Below, piece by piece: positions 1-6,856 of a stretch of DNA of 37,379 bases; the first letter of the stretch is position 1, and every line of letters begins with the position of its first letter. The notes under the pieces are model-generated. The model saw only the letters and a program-made list of their open reading frames with translations, searched no databases and was not told where the DNA came from. A program made the translations under genes and the position numbers. This DNA is from a virus: positions 1 through 37,379 of the IMG/VR virus record IMGVR_UViG_3300045136_000426; one strand, written 5' to 3'.

Positions 1-546
<546 letters not shown>

Positions 547-699
547 CACCGTTTGGCGCCGCCGGCACGTAGCCGATAGTCATTTCGGAACTTCAGCGCG
601 GAACGCCAGCAAGGCAGTTGGCACAGCCATGGCACTGTCATGGCACAACGAAGGCACAAACCGAAGTAAAGAAGTTTGGCTGACTATTGGCCTATGTTG
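547..699. other. Host intergenic stretch between hsdM and the prophage
   Basis: No convincing gene is seen here. The open frames are short and run out into the prophage. The stretch holds short repeats of the type TGGCAC (around 618-656). Joined to the right flank it would have formed the ordinary spacer between hsdM and the tRNA-Arg gene before the phage inserted. Confidence 0.6.
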
Positions 700-704
700 C
701 TAGC
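700..704. repeat. Left copy of the 5-bp target-site duplication
   Basis: CTAGC directly abuts the first base of the left inverted repeat (TGT at 705) and is repeated at 37201-37205, immediately after the right end. Mu-type transposition leaves a 5-bp duplication, so both length and position fit. Confidence 0.88.
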
Positions 705-730
705 TGTGATCGGCCAAGTGCTTTGAAAAG
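705..730 (+). repeat. Left terminal inverted repeat and transposase end site L1
   Basis: This 26-bp end matches the reverse complement of 37175-37200 at 20 of 26 positions. The core CGGCCAAGTG...TTGAAAAG (711-730) starts six bases from the end, as L1 does in Mu. The likely role is recognition by the transposase at 8831. Confidence 0.85.
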
Positions 731-847
731 ACAGGGAAGAAACAAAACTAAGTGGGAAGAAACGGGAAAAAAGGCCCGCAATCAAGCACTTAAAGGCGAT
801 TCTTGAGCGCTTTTGGCCACCTAGTGCTTGGCCAACCAGAACGCGCC

Positions 848-868
848 GCGGCCACGTGATTTGCAAAG
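848..868 (+). repeat. Probable transposase end site L2
   Basis: GCGGCCACGTG...TTGCAAAG has the same orientation as L1 and matches the right-end site R1 at 17 of 21 positions, including an 11-bp perfect block. It lies about 144 bp inside the left end. Mu likewise has L2 roughly a hundred base pairs inside L1, so the geometry fits a transpososome. Confidence 0.65.
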
Positions 869-981
869 CCACGGAGGCCGCACCAAAGCCCTCAAACGGG
901 CCGATAAGCCGCATAAACACTAGCTCTACGCAAAATGGCCGCGCCTTTGAGTGTAGCGGCGGTGAGCCTTCAAAGTGCCCG

Positions 982-1129
982 AACTAGTGACGACTTGTAC
1001 CTAGTTCAGAAGCCTTTCACTAGTTCTGCAACCCGTTGATTTTATTGATGAATATCGCCGTGCTTAAAAAATAGGCGCATCCTAACTAGTGACAGGCGTC
1101 ATGTGTATAACCCCTGTGGATAACTAGTG
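982..1129. repeat. Four copies of AACTAGTG (one inverted) in the left end
   Basis: Copies lie at 982-989, 1084-1091 and 1122-1129, with an inverted copy CACTAGTT at 1018-1025. A degenerate site, CCTAGTTC, lies near 1000-1007. Four 8-mers in 148 bp is far above chance. They may be binding sites for a phage regulator or accessory end protein; no function can be assigned from sequence. Confidence 0.6.
1102..1127 (+). repeat. Two 13-bp iterons with DnaA-box-like 9-mers, left end
   Basis: TGTGTATAA (1102-1110) and TGTGGATAA (1115-1123) are spaced 13 bp start to start. Read on the minus strand they are TTATACACA and TTATCCACA, both perfect matches to the DnaA box TTATNCACA. The same 13-bp array recurs near the right end at 37108. 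Confidence 0.6.
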
Positions 1130-1140
1130 CTAGCGAGCCA

Positions 1141-1563
1141 CTATAGAGGACGCTTCAAAACCCTCTGCAGGTGCCGTCTGGTGAGCTTGAATTCTTGGCA
1201 CACACGGAAGATGTGCTCGCCCGACTCGATGCGCCGAATGATCTCGCGGTCGCGCTTGGCCAGCAAGGCCTTCTTGCAGGCGGGTACGTACAGTGTCGAG
1301 CCCTTACCCCACTTGATCAATGCCTCAGCTGCATCATGCCCGATGGCCTCAACCAGCAGGTCGCTGATGAGGCCATCGCCGAGCTTGGCGGGCACCCGGA
1401 AGTCGTAGCCCGGCATCGCCTCTACGAGCTTCATCGTCGCATCGAAGCCGATCGCAGAGATCAGCTCCAACGCCGTCCCCGGCAACTCCAAGTCGGCGCG
1501 CGCCTGCTCTGCGACAGGGCGCGGCCCGAACATCTCCAGCTGACGGTCTTGGGGCTCGCTCAT
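1141..1563 (-). CDS. mor: Mor/C-family transcription activator
   Basis: This 140-residue protein fits the Mor transcription activator family. It has an N-terminal helical dimerisation part (LELISAIGFDATMKLVEAMPG), a middle block ending in a YVPACK-type strand, and a C-terminal helix-turn-helix (about residues 105-137: RDREIIRRIESGEHIFRVCQ, then LTRRHLQRVLK). In Mu, Mor and C bind dyad sites upstream of middle and late promoters that lack a good -35 box and recruit RNA polymerase. This is the only such protein here and is the last gene of the early operon, so it probably switches on the rightward late genes. The ATG at 1563 is chosen because ATGA overlaps the stop of gemA; the longer open frame reads into gemA. 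Confidence 0.85.
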   Translation of the reverse strand: MSEPQDRQLEMFGPRPVAEQARADLELPGTALELISAIGFDATMKLVEAMPGYDFRVPAKLGDGLISDLLVEAIGHDAAEALIKWGKGSTLYVPACKKALLAKRDREIIRRIESGEHIFRVCQEFKLTRRHLQRVLKRPL

Positions 1564-1994
1564 GCCGTCGGCGCTCCCTTCTTTCGCTGCTCGACGCCGA
1601 GCGCGGCGCTGATCGCGTGCAGCTGGTCGACGTGGCACCACTCGTATCGATCGACTCTGAACATCTGCGTAGCAATGCCGTCGGCGTATTCGTCCGGCAA
1701 ATTGCCCAAGCTGATGAGTTGCGCGCGAATACGGCGCACCAGCGGGATCTTCTCAGCGCTCGGCGTCGGCCTTTGCGGCCGCCGCGGCGTCTTGCTCGGG
1801 CGAGCTCGCCAGCCGCAGCGCTGGAAGTGCGCCAGCAGCTTGAGTCGTCCCTCATAGCTCAGCTCTGCAGCGGACCTCGCTCCAGCGACAGTCAACATAA
1901 TCGATCGATAGTCTTCGTCGCTCAATCCGAGTTGCTTCTTGGCCAGGTGAATCTTGGCCAGGTCGGCGCGGCGATCGTCCTGCACAGCGCTCAT
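1560..1994 (-). CDS. gemA: GemA-like regulatory protein (Mu gp16 family, DUF1018)
   Basis: The 144-residue product carries the DUF1018 signature. An N-terminal helical block (RADLAKIHLAKKQLGLSDEDYR) is followed by a second motif, SAAELSYEGRLKLLAHFQRCGW, and a C-terminal region beginning LVRRIRAQLISLG. GemA of Mu affects host gene expression and DNA relaxation; the biochemical activity is poorly defined. The ATG at 1994 overlaps the stop of the upstream HNH gene as ATGA, and its own stop overlaps mor the same way, so translation is probably coupled along the operon. Upstream in-frame codons back to 2120 lie inside the HNH gene and are not used here. Confidence 0.85.
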   Translation of the reverse strand: MSAVQDDRRADLAKIHLAKKQLGLSDEDYRSIMLTVAGARSAAELSYEGRLKLLAHFQRCGWRARPSKTPRRPQRPTPSAEKIPLVRRIRAQLISLGNLPDEYADGIATQMFRVDRYEWCHVDQLHAISAALGVEQRKKGAPTA

Positions 1995-2374
1995 AGCATC
2001 GTCCGTTGACCTTGCTGCTCGGAGTACACACGCCTCCAGAAGTCCAGCCGACGCGCATTGTTCTCTTCGTCGCTCACCGCTTCGAGGTGCGCCGGGTTGA
2101 TGCAGCACTTCACCCGGCACTTGTGATCGACGGTCTCGCCTTCTGCGAGCTTGCGGCCGGTCAGCTCCTCATACGCCACGCGATGTGCCCACTTCTTGCG
2201 CGGGGCGCCCTTGGCGCGATCCCAGAGCGTGAGTGATCCGTAGCCGTGATAGCTGCGCGCACCAATCCACACCCAGCACGCGCTGGCGTTGCCGGCGGCG
2301 TCTTTGTGGCCGTGGTGCTCGTCCACGACGTTGGCCAGCAGGCGCTCGGTCAGGTTACGGTACTTTCTAGCCAT
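1991..2374 (-). CDS. HNH endonuclease-like protein
   Basis: This 127-residue protein shows the three parts of an HNH nuclease: AHRVAYE with H64, VDHKC with D83-H84, and the NPAHLEAVSDEEN block with N93 and H96. Cysteines C86, C90 and C91 around the motif could bind a structural zinc. HNH proteins of this short type are found in many phages as free-standing homing-type nucleases or packaging helpers. Here it lies between a tiny membrane protein and gemA in the early operon, so a packaging role is less obvious. ATG 2374 overlaps the preceding stop as TGATG; its stop overlaps gemA as ATGA. Confidence 0.75.
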   Translation of the reverse strand: MARKYRNLTERLLANVVDEHHGHKDAAGNASACWVWIGARSYHGYGSLTLWDRAKGAPRKKWAHRVAYEELTGRKLAEGETVDHKCRVKCCINPAHLEAVSDEENNARRLDFWRRVYSEQQGQRTML

Positions 2375-2523
2375 CAGAACACCAGGCACAACAGCGTCAA
2401 GACGGCAAACGACACCAGAGCCAAGCGCAGGCAGGTTGCGGCATCCAGCTTCGCAAAAGCACGCGGAGACACACCGGCTGCGAGAATGCCAATCACCAAT
2501 CCGAGAGCGATGGCGGCACTCAC
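2374..2523 (-). CDS. Tiny membrane protein, 49 residues
   Basis: This is a short frame with a GTG start at 2523, overlapping the upstream stop as GTGA and ending TGATG into the HNH gene. Both junctions have the coupling pattern seen along this operon. The product has two hydrophobic stretches, ALGLVIGILAAGV (about 6-18) and LRLALVSFAVLTLLCLVF (32-49), with a short polar loop, so it is likely a two-pass inner-membrane hairpin. No family is recognised. It is one of four small membrane proteins in the early region. Confidence 0.6.
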   Translation of the reverse strand: MSAAIALGLVIGILAAGVSPRAFAKLDAATCLRLALVSFAVLTLLCLVF

Positions 2524-2864
2524 GATTGCACCTTGGCGGCCATGCCGATCTTGTCGGTGACGGTGCGCAGCCGCAGCGTGGCGCCATTGCTCGAGACCAG
2601 CTCCACAGTCTCCACCGAGCCGATCAGCGCCACCTTGCGCAGCGTCAGCTCCACCACATGCGCAACGCGTTCGCGCTCGGCGTCGCTGTACTTTCCTTTG
2701 TACTCGTCATCGCTCATCACGGCGGTGGCCAGCTCAATCACTTGCATCTTCATGTAGCCGCTCCAGTTAGAGGTGCCGGCCATCTCGCGGGCCGGCGGCG
2801 CGGCAAACGCCCGACGGAAACAAACAGGCCGCTCGACCTGTTTGCCGGAGGCATCGGTGCACAT
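2520..2864 (-). CDS. Hypothetical early protein
   Basis: No family is recognised. The clearest part is the last 77 residues, from MKMQVIELA at 2753, which are mostly helical (DAERERVAHVVELTLRKVAL) followed by short strands. The start is uncertain. ATG 2753 has a GGAG seven bases upstream. The codons between 2864 and 2753 still show GC-rich third positions in this frame, whereas those between 2924 (a possible GTG) and 2864 do not. I therefore draw the gene from ATG 2864, but 2753 or 2783 are possible. The stop overlaps the next gene as GTGA. Confidence 0.5.
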   Translation of the reverse strand: MCTDASGKQVERPVCFRRAFAAPPAREMAGTSNWSGYMKMQVIELATAVMSDDEYKGKYSDAERERVAHVVELTLRKVALIGSVETVELVSSNGATLRLRTVTDKIGMAAKVQS

Positions 2865-2887
2865 GCACAGTGCAGCGAGACCGTCAT
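2750..2887 (-). CDS. Doubtful 45-residue ORF overlapping its neighbour
   Basis: This alternative frame begins at ATG 2887 and ends with a TGA that overlaps the well-placed ATG at 2753 as ATGA, the junction type seen throughout the operon. The product is basic and proline-rich (VGRLPRRRPARWPAP) with no recognised domain. Its codon third positions are less GC-rich than those of the competing frame over the same bases. It is listed only because one of the two frames must account for 2754-2887. Confidence 0.15.
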   Translation of the reverse strand: MTVSLHCACAPMPPANRSSGLFVSVGRLPRRRPARWPAPLTGAAT

Positions 2888-2948
2888 CGCTTGCTGCTGC
2901 GGTTGTTCGGCATGCCCAGGACACTCACAGCTTGTCCTGCTCGCCTCG

Positions 2949-3203
2949 TCACGACGAGATGTGATTGAACGGAAGCACCTCGTCATTGCGACCGAGCTGC
3001 TCCGCCACGGGAAACAGGCCGAAAAAGGTCCGTGTAGTCTTGTCGTCGAACACCAGCTCCACGCTACGGTACTCGACGTCGTCGCCTTCTAGTGCCTTGC
3101 CGCACCAGCGCACGGTGCCTTCGCGGCCGTCGACGATCAGCTTGTCGCTGCAACGCACGCCGGATGGGATGTGAAACGGCTTCACGAGCCGCGGTGTCTT
3201 CAT
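2949..3203 (-). CDS. Hypothetical early protein, 84 residues
   Basis: The product looks like a small beta-rich protein: short strands such as KLIVDGREGTVRWCGKAL and YRSVELVFDDKTTRTFFGLF are separated by polar turns. I do not recognise the family. The start is well supported: ATG 3203 has an AAGGAG ribosome site that overlaps the stop of the upstream MazG-like gene, four bases away. It sits in the distal half of the early operon among accessory genes. Confidence 0.6.
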   Translation of the reverse strand: MKTPRLVKPFHIPSGVRCSDKLIVDGREGTVRWCGKALEGDDVEYRSVELVFDDKTTRTFFGLFPVAEQLGRNDEVLPFNHISS

Positions 3204-3207
3204 GGCC

Positions 3208-3498
3208 TCACTCCTTCTCGGGGCCGCGGTAGCGCACCGCGCTGTCGCCTTCGGTGGCGACGCGCATAGCCATCACCGCGACCTGTACGGCCTCGATCCA
3301 CACATCCTTCGCCGGCGCCTTTTGACGATCGTGATCGATGAGCGCCTTGGCCAACTCGCCGACCTCCTCGGTCAAGGCCATCATCTGGAGGTCGTTGCCA
3401 GCGAACAGCAAGCGCGCACGCTGCGCCTCAGAGAACACGTCATTCATGAACGTGGCGTCGAGCCACGACACGTCAACAGTGGGGCCCGTGTCCTTCAT
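3208..3498 (-). CDS. MazG-like (all-alpha NTP pyrophosphatase fold) protein
   Basis: The 96-residue, mostly helical product has an EExxE-type motif (residues 44-48, TEEVGELAKAL), the hallmark of all-alpha NTP pyrophosphatases such as MazG and phage dUTPase-like enzymes. The second metal-binding motif, normally ExxD, reads EAVQ (E69 to Q72), so the usual aspartate is replaced. The enzyme may be altered or inactive, or the assignment may be only a fold resemblance. Family members hydrolyse NTPs or (p)ppGpp-like substrates, which would suit an early gene that adjusts host nucleotide pools. ATG 3498 overlaps the gam-like stop (TGATG); a GTG at 3501 is also possible. Confidence 0.5.
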   Translation of the reverse strand: MKDTGPTVDVSWLDATFMNDVFSEAQRARLLFAGNDLQMMALTEEVGELAKALIDHDRQKAPAKDVWIEAVQVAVMAMRVATEGDSAVRYRGPEKE

Positions 3499-4010
3499 CA
3501 CTCTCCCCCCACCGCGGTCTTCACCAGCGTGTCCAGCTCGGTATCCAGCGCCTTCACGAAGGCGACGTCGGAGTCATGCGTCACCGTCACGCCCAGCTTC
3601 TTCAGCGTCGCTGCATCAAGCGACTCCAGGCCCTCCACACTTGGCCTCTTGGTCGTGATCAGCAGCTGAGCGAGCACTTCGTCGTTTCCGTCGAACATCT
3701 TCTCAATGCGCTCGACCACTTTCTTCGCGTCGCCGATCACCATCTGCCCCGGCTGCTTGCGGTAGCCGCACCTGATGTTGTGAAAGGTCTGGCTCTTCGG
3801 CTTGGCGAAGAGTTCCGGGTTGTCGCGCACCAGCTGCAGCAGCGCGCCGTGTGCCGTCTCGGCCTGATCGAGCGCCTTGCGGATCGCCGGAAGGTGCTGC
3901 TTTTTCAGCGCCTCCAGACCGCTTTGAAGGCTGTTCACGTACAGCTTCAAGGCCTCTCGGCGCTCTGCCAGCACCTTGCTGGCTTTTTCGATATCAGTCA
4001 GTTGAGTCAT
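3498..4010 (-). CDS. gam: Gam-like host-nuclease inhibitor
   Basis: This 170-residue protein has the layout of phage Gam-like DNA-end-binding proteins. An N-terminal helical or coiled part (IEKASKVLAERREALKLYV to about residue 65) is followed by a short strand region, KSQTFHNIRCGYRKQPGQMV, and a C-terminal part predicted to fold around GDAKKVVERIEKMF and LTTKRPSVEGLESLDAATL. Gam of Mu binds double-strand ends, is related to Ku, and protects phage DNA from RecBCD. Its place downstream of the transposition genes fits. ATG 4010 is chosen because upstream codons have no coding character; its stop couples to the MazG-like gene. Confidence 0.65.
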   Translation of the reverse strand: MTQLTDIEKASKVLAERREALKLYVNSLQSGLEALKKQHLPAIRKALDQAETAHGALLQLVRDNPELFAKPKSQTFHNIRCGYRKQPGQMVIGDAKKVVERIEKMFDGNDEVLAQLLITTKRPSVEGLESLDAATLKKLGVTVTHDSDVAFVKALDTELDTLVKTAVGGE

Positions 4011-4017
4011 GGGTGTC

Positions 4018-4233
4018 CTATTGAAGAGTGGATGGTGTGTCCTGGAACGGAGCCGTGGTGATCGCGAACACGCACTTGAAGTCCGCGCCAACGGCGACCC
4101 CCTCCAAGTGCAAATTGGCTGCGCCGGCTTGTCGAATGCGCTCATTGAGCTGCGCGAGCAGCGACATCAGCAGCGACTTTTCGAGTGCGCTCAGATCGAG
4201 CGGGGCAACTCTCTCCTGAGGCACCGCGCTCAT
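4018..4233 (-). CDS. Hypothetical early protein, 71 residues
   Basis: The product is unrecognised. The N-terminal half is helical (LDLSALEKSLLMSLLAQLNERIRQ) and the C-terminal half looks like two strands (LHLEGVAVGADFKCVFAITTAPF). ATG 4233 overlaps the preceding stop as ATGA, and the gene ends 7 bp before the gam-like start, so it belongs to the same transcription unit. Confidence 0.55.
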   Translation of the reverse strand: MSAVPQERVAPLDLSALEKSLLMSLLAQLNERIRQAGAANLHLEGVAVGADFKCVFAITTAPFQDTPSTLQ

Positions 4234-4610
4234 GACTGCACCTGCAGTTGGCCGAGCAACGCTGGCAGGCTGATCTTGCGCATGCGCGCCTCGGCGCGCA
4301 GGCTGTTCATCGCGCGGCTGCGCAGGAAGGCGCAGCCTTCTTCAAGCTCCTCGGCGGTCTCGGCCACAAAATAGCCGGTCTCTGGCGTGCCGACGATGGC
4401 AATGCCCTCTTCGCGCGCCGCGTTGATCACGCTGCGCAGCCGCCGCTCGGCGATGCTCAGCTTGCGCGCGAGGATCTCGGCGTGCATGCCCCGCGCGCGG
4501 CCCCTGCAGTTGGCCGAGAGGTAAGACACGACGATCGCCTGCAGCTGCGCACCGTCATCGATCAGGCCCAGCCTGTTCACCATCATCTCGTTCATCGCAC
4601 TTACCTGCAT
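4230..4610 (-). CDS. Small winged-helix-like early protein
   Basis: The 126-residue product has a central part resembling a winged helix: AEILARKLSIAERRLRSVIN as a helix-turn-helix, then GIAIVGTPETGYFVAET as the wing. A helical tail rich in R and E follows (FLRSRAMNSLRAEARMRK). Proteins of this design are frequent in Mu-like early regions and probably bind DNA, but no defined function is known to me. ATG 4610 is chosen for its GGAAGG ribosome site seven bases upstream; ATG 4595 is a weaker alternative. It overlaps the upstream membrane protein gene by 10 bp and the downstream gene by 4. Confidence 0.6.
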   Translation of the reverse strand: MQVSAMNEMMVNRLGLIDDGAQLQAIVVSYLSANCRGRARGMHAEILARKLSIAERRLRSVINAAREEGIAIVGTPETGYFVAETAEELEEGCAFLRSRAMNSLRAEARMRKISLPALLGQLQVQS

Positions 4611-4828
4611 TTGCAAACCTTCCAGAGTTGAACGGCCCAGACGGCCGTGTAGCCGCAAGCCACCACGAACATGCCCACCTGTCCTGCTTGCCAGGTCACC
4701 CAAAGCCAGAAGGGTTGCCCGGCCAGCCCAGCGGCTGCGGCCAAGCCGCGGTACTCCTCGCCCCCGTGCAACGCGGTCACGAGCGCGAGCAGGCCCGTGG
4801 CGGCAATCACGAGTTGCGCTGCGCTCAC
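4601..4828 (-). CDS. Small membrane protein, 75 residues
   Basis: This short protein has two or three likely membrane segments: LVIAATGLLALVTAL (6-20), a middle hydrophobic part (29-48) and GMFVVACGYTAVWAVQLW (about 52-69), ending in KVCKCR. The charged end would stay in the cytoplasm. The start is GTG 4828, overlapping the upstream stop as GTGA. No family is recognised. Small early membrane proteins in temperate phages sometimes act in superinfection exclusion, but nothing here proves that. Confidence 0.6.
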   Translation of the reverse strand: MSAAQLVIAATGLLALVTALHGGEEYRGLAAAAGLAGQPFWLWVTWQAGQVGMFVVACGYTAVWAVQLWKVCKCR

Positions 4829-5364
4829 GGCTCACCTCCTTGCCGGCGCGCGCGGTGCGCCAGCAGCTGCGCCACGCTGGTGAAGCCGCGATCCACGCTC
4901 GTGGTGAACCGCTCCTCGCGCATGCGAGTTGCGCCGTGCCGGCGGTCCGCCTCGTCAGCGCGCTCGACCGCGGCCTCGGCGCGGTCGGCCAGGCGCATCA
5001 CGATCTCGTACAGGTAGCCGTGGTCTTTCAGCGGCAACTGCAGCGTGCCCTTGTCCTGCGCGTCGAACACCGCGTCGAGCGCGGTGCTCCAGACATGCAG
5101 CGGCGCTTGCCATTCGCGGCCGCGGCGTGTGATGGCCGCACGTTGAATGTCAGCGCTGACCTCCGTCAGCAGCGCGGCATAACGATCCAAGCGCAGGCGC
5201 TGCGCGGCCGGCTTGAACAGCCGCAGGTAGCGCTCGAGCTTCGCGCCGAGCGGCAGGCTTTGCTTCACCACGCATGCCCAGGTGCGCCGCACCTCTTCAT
5301 GCGCGAGCAGCACATCCAGGCTCATCTCGGCGCCGCAGGCCGGGCAGCAGAGCACCGTGCTCAT
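4825..5364 (-). CDS. Conserved-type early protein with N-terminal zinc ribbon
   Basis: The 179-residue product starts with CCPACGAEMSLDVLLAHEEV, where the CPxCG pair looks like half of a zinc ribbon; no second CxxC pair is visible, so zinc binding may need a partner or other ligands. The rest is helical, with LPLGAKLERYLRLFKPAAQR and LPLKDHGYLYEIVMRLADRA as the most distinctive blocks and a charged R/E-rich tail. I believe homologues occur in other Mu-like prophages, but none has a known role to my knowledge. ATG 5364 and the stop both overlap their neighbours, as ATGA and GTGA. Confidence 0.65.
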   Translation of the reverse strand: MSTVLCCPACGAEMSLDVLLAHEEVRRTWACVVKQSLPLGAKLERYLRLFKPAAQRLRLDRYAALLTEVSADIQRAAITRRGREWQAPLHVWSTALDAVFDAQDKGTLQLPLKDHGYLYEIVMRLADRAEAAVERADEADRRHGATRMREERFTTSVDRGFTSVAQLLAHRARRQGGEP

Positions 5365-5723
5365 AGCTCGTACCCCAGATCCAACAGCCGGTAGGTGATG
5401 CGCTGTGTAAAGAACCCGCAGAGGTTGGCCAAAAGCTCCTCGGAGTCAAGCCGGCAGTTTGGCGCGGCCACAAGCGCGGCCGCGTGAGCGGTTTCGTGCG
5501 CAATCAGGTCGATGTTCACTCGATCTGCAGCCAGCACCACCGTGCCGATGACGCCGCGACGTCCCATCGGATCTGTCGTGAAGTAGCCGTGCGTGATCAG
5601 CTTGTGCTTTTTGCTGCGTGCGCCGGGACCGAACTCGGCCGCTACGTCACGGCAGGTCGGCAGCACGCGCACATGCAAGCGGTGGCCGAGTGCGCTGACG
5701 GTGAAGGCATGCAGCGGCTTCAT
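5361..5723 (-). CDS. HExxH metallopeptidase-like early protein
   Basis: The 120-residue product contains HETAH (H76-E77-H80) in a helix preceded by strands (GVIGTVVLAADRVNIDLI), with E95 and E96 about 15 residues later. This is the arrangement of a minimal zincin: two histidines and a glutamate bind zinc, and E77 acts as the base. It is compact and has no signal peptide, so it would act in the cytoplasm. The substrate is unknown; a regulator or host protein is conceivable. It could instead be a non-catalytic relative. ATG 5723 overlaps the upstream stop as ATGA. Confidence 0.6.
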   Translation of the reverse strand: MKPLHAFTVSALGHRLHVRVLPTCRDVAAEFGPGARSKKHKLITHGYFTTDPMGRRGVIGTVVLAADRVNIDLIAHETAHAAALVAAPNCRLDSEELLANLCGFFTQRITYRLLDLGYEL

Positions 5724-6349
5724 GCCAGCATCTCCTTGATCGGCTCGCGCACGCTCACGAGGAACTGCATCAATGCGGTGAACTGCGCCGGTGTCAGCTC
5801 CGTGCGCTGCTGCTCGGCGGCAATCAGGAAGCTGCCGTCGTCGAAGAGCGCAAAGCGCACGCGTTCCGGCGCGAGCGGCTGCGCGTGCGCCTTGCCGCTC
5901 ATGAGAACGGGTGCCTGTTTCGCATCGCGGCGCCTCTTGCGAGCGGGGCGAGCTGGCATCGTGTGCCCGGCACGCACCGCCGCGCCGGTGTCGAAAACGC
6001 TGTTCGGGCCCGGCCTGTTCTTCGGCGCCTTCCATTCTCCTGGGGCTTTCAGCGTGTGCGTGAACGTGCCGCGCTCGTCGTCGTCGCGCTTCTTGCGCGG
6101 AGGCGCACCGTCCGGTGGCGTATCGGCGAGCGCCTGCCTGCCGGCATCGGTGATCTGATAAGCCGAACCGGGGCCGCCGGTTGGCTCGATGAAGCCGGAC
6201 GCACGCAGGCGCTTGCCCGGAGTCGCCGATACTCTGAAGTGCTCGCGCAGCGACGGCAGGGTTACCGGGCCGACATCGGCCAGCATCTGCAGCATCTTGC
6301 AAGGTGTCGTTCGGCGGCCGCCGTAGTACAGCAAGGTGTTCGTGCTCAT
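5720..6349 (-). CDS. Early protein with N-terminal winged-helix domain
   Basis: The 209-residue protein starts with a likely winged helix (about residues 14-77: MLQMLADVGPVTLPSLREHF, then SGFIEPTGGPGSAYQITDAG). A long basic linker rich in K, R, P and D follows, and then a C-terminal part (about 160-209) with FALFDDGSFLIAAEQQRTEL and a closing helix. The first domain resembles MarR/ArsR-type DNA-binding folds. The target is unknown. ATG 6349 has a strong GGAGGTGA ribosome site. The middle basic stretch could also bind nucleic acid. Confidence 0.6.
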   Translation of the reverse strand: MSTNTLLYYGGRRTTPCKMLQMLADVGPVTLPSLREHFRVSATPGKRLRASGFIEPTGGPGSAYQITDAGRQALADTPPDGAPPRKKRDDDERGTFTHTLKAPGEWKAPKNRPGPNSVFDTGAAVRAGHTMPARPARKRRRDAKQAPVLMSGKAHAQPLAPERVRFALFDDGSFLIAAEQQRTELTPAQFTALMQFLVSVREPIKEMLA

Positions 6350-6353
6350 GACA

Positions 6354-6611
6354 TCACCTCCACAGCCACAGCAAAACGACGTAGGCCGCGGTGACCAGCG
6401 CCACTGCAGCCACCAATGCGGCGCCGATGACTTCGTACAGCCGGATGTCTTCAACTGTTGCCGGCTCACTCACCGGTTCGGGGCGTGCCTGTGCGCCAAG
6501 CCAAGCCTCCACACGGTTGAGCAAGACGCCCACCGCGTTGAGCGCGTGAAGACCGATCAGCACGCAGGCATTGCGCGCCTTGATCAGCAGATACAGGCCG
6601 AGCTTGTTCAT
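6354..6611 (-). CDS. Small membrane protein, 85 residues
   Basis: An amphipathic N-terminal region (LGLYLLIKARNACVLIGLHALNAVGVLL) is followed by a polar loop and a clear membrane segment near the end (VIGAALVAAVALVTAAYVVLLWLW, about 61-84). It probably has one or two membrane passes. No family is recognised. ATG 6611 overlaps the upstream stop as ATGA; the gene ends 4 bp before the next ATG. Confidence 0.6.
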   Translation of the reverse strand: MNKLGLYLLIKARNACVLIGLHALNAVGVLLNRVEAWLGAQARPEPVSEPATVEDIRLYEVIGAALVAAVALVTAAYVVLLWLWR

Positions 6612-6850
6612 GCCGCATCCCGCATCGGTTCTTGGTTCACGTGCACCGCCAGCGCGCGGCGGCCCGCAGTCCAGCCGTTGACCCAGGCCAGGTGCTGCTG
6701 GTTGTGCGCATGCATGCGCGCACGCGGCAAGTCGGTGTCGAAGGGGTATGGGTTCAGGCTCACCGGCTCGCCCTTTTCGGCGGCGGTCTTGCCTTCGAAG
6801 AACGCCGAGCGGATGTCGCCGAGCGTCGGTCGTTCGTGATGTTTGAGCAT
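6608..6850 (-). CDS. Rmf-like small protein, 80 residues
   Basis: The pattern FFEGKTAAEKGEP, then NPYP, then HLAWVNGWTAGRRA resembles ribosome modulation factor and the phage- and plasmid-borne proteins built on the same Rmf-like fold. Rmf binds 70S ribosomes and promotes dimers in starved cells. Whether this homologue binds ribosomes or does something else cannot be told from sequence. An early phage protein of this type could adjust host translation. It ends with an ATGA overlap into the membrane protein gene. Confidence 0.55.
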   Translation of the reverse strand: MLKHHERPTLGDIRSAFFEGKTAAEKGEPVSLNPYPFDTDLPRARMHAHNQQHLAWVNGWTAGRRALAVHVNQEPMRDAA

Positions 6851-6856
6851 GGTGTG

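Larger units (their letters stand above)
705..1140. other. Non-coding left end of the prophage
   Basis: These 436 bp carry no credible gene. The content is regulatory: end sites at 705-730 and 848-868, a partial site near 743-762, TTTGGCCA and TTGGCCAA flanking CTAGTGC (812-835), four AACTAGTG copies, and two DnaA-box-like 9-mers. It is more AT-rich than the coding DNA. The leftward early transcript must end in or before it, but I see no clear hairpin plus T-run terminator. Confidence 0.7.

Noticed and set aside
684-920. 78-codon minus-strand frame crossing the left prophage end
   Set aside because: It spans the host-phage junction and the transposase end sites, so it cannot be an old gene, and no ribosome site is seen.
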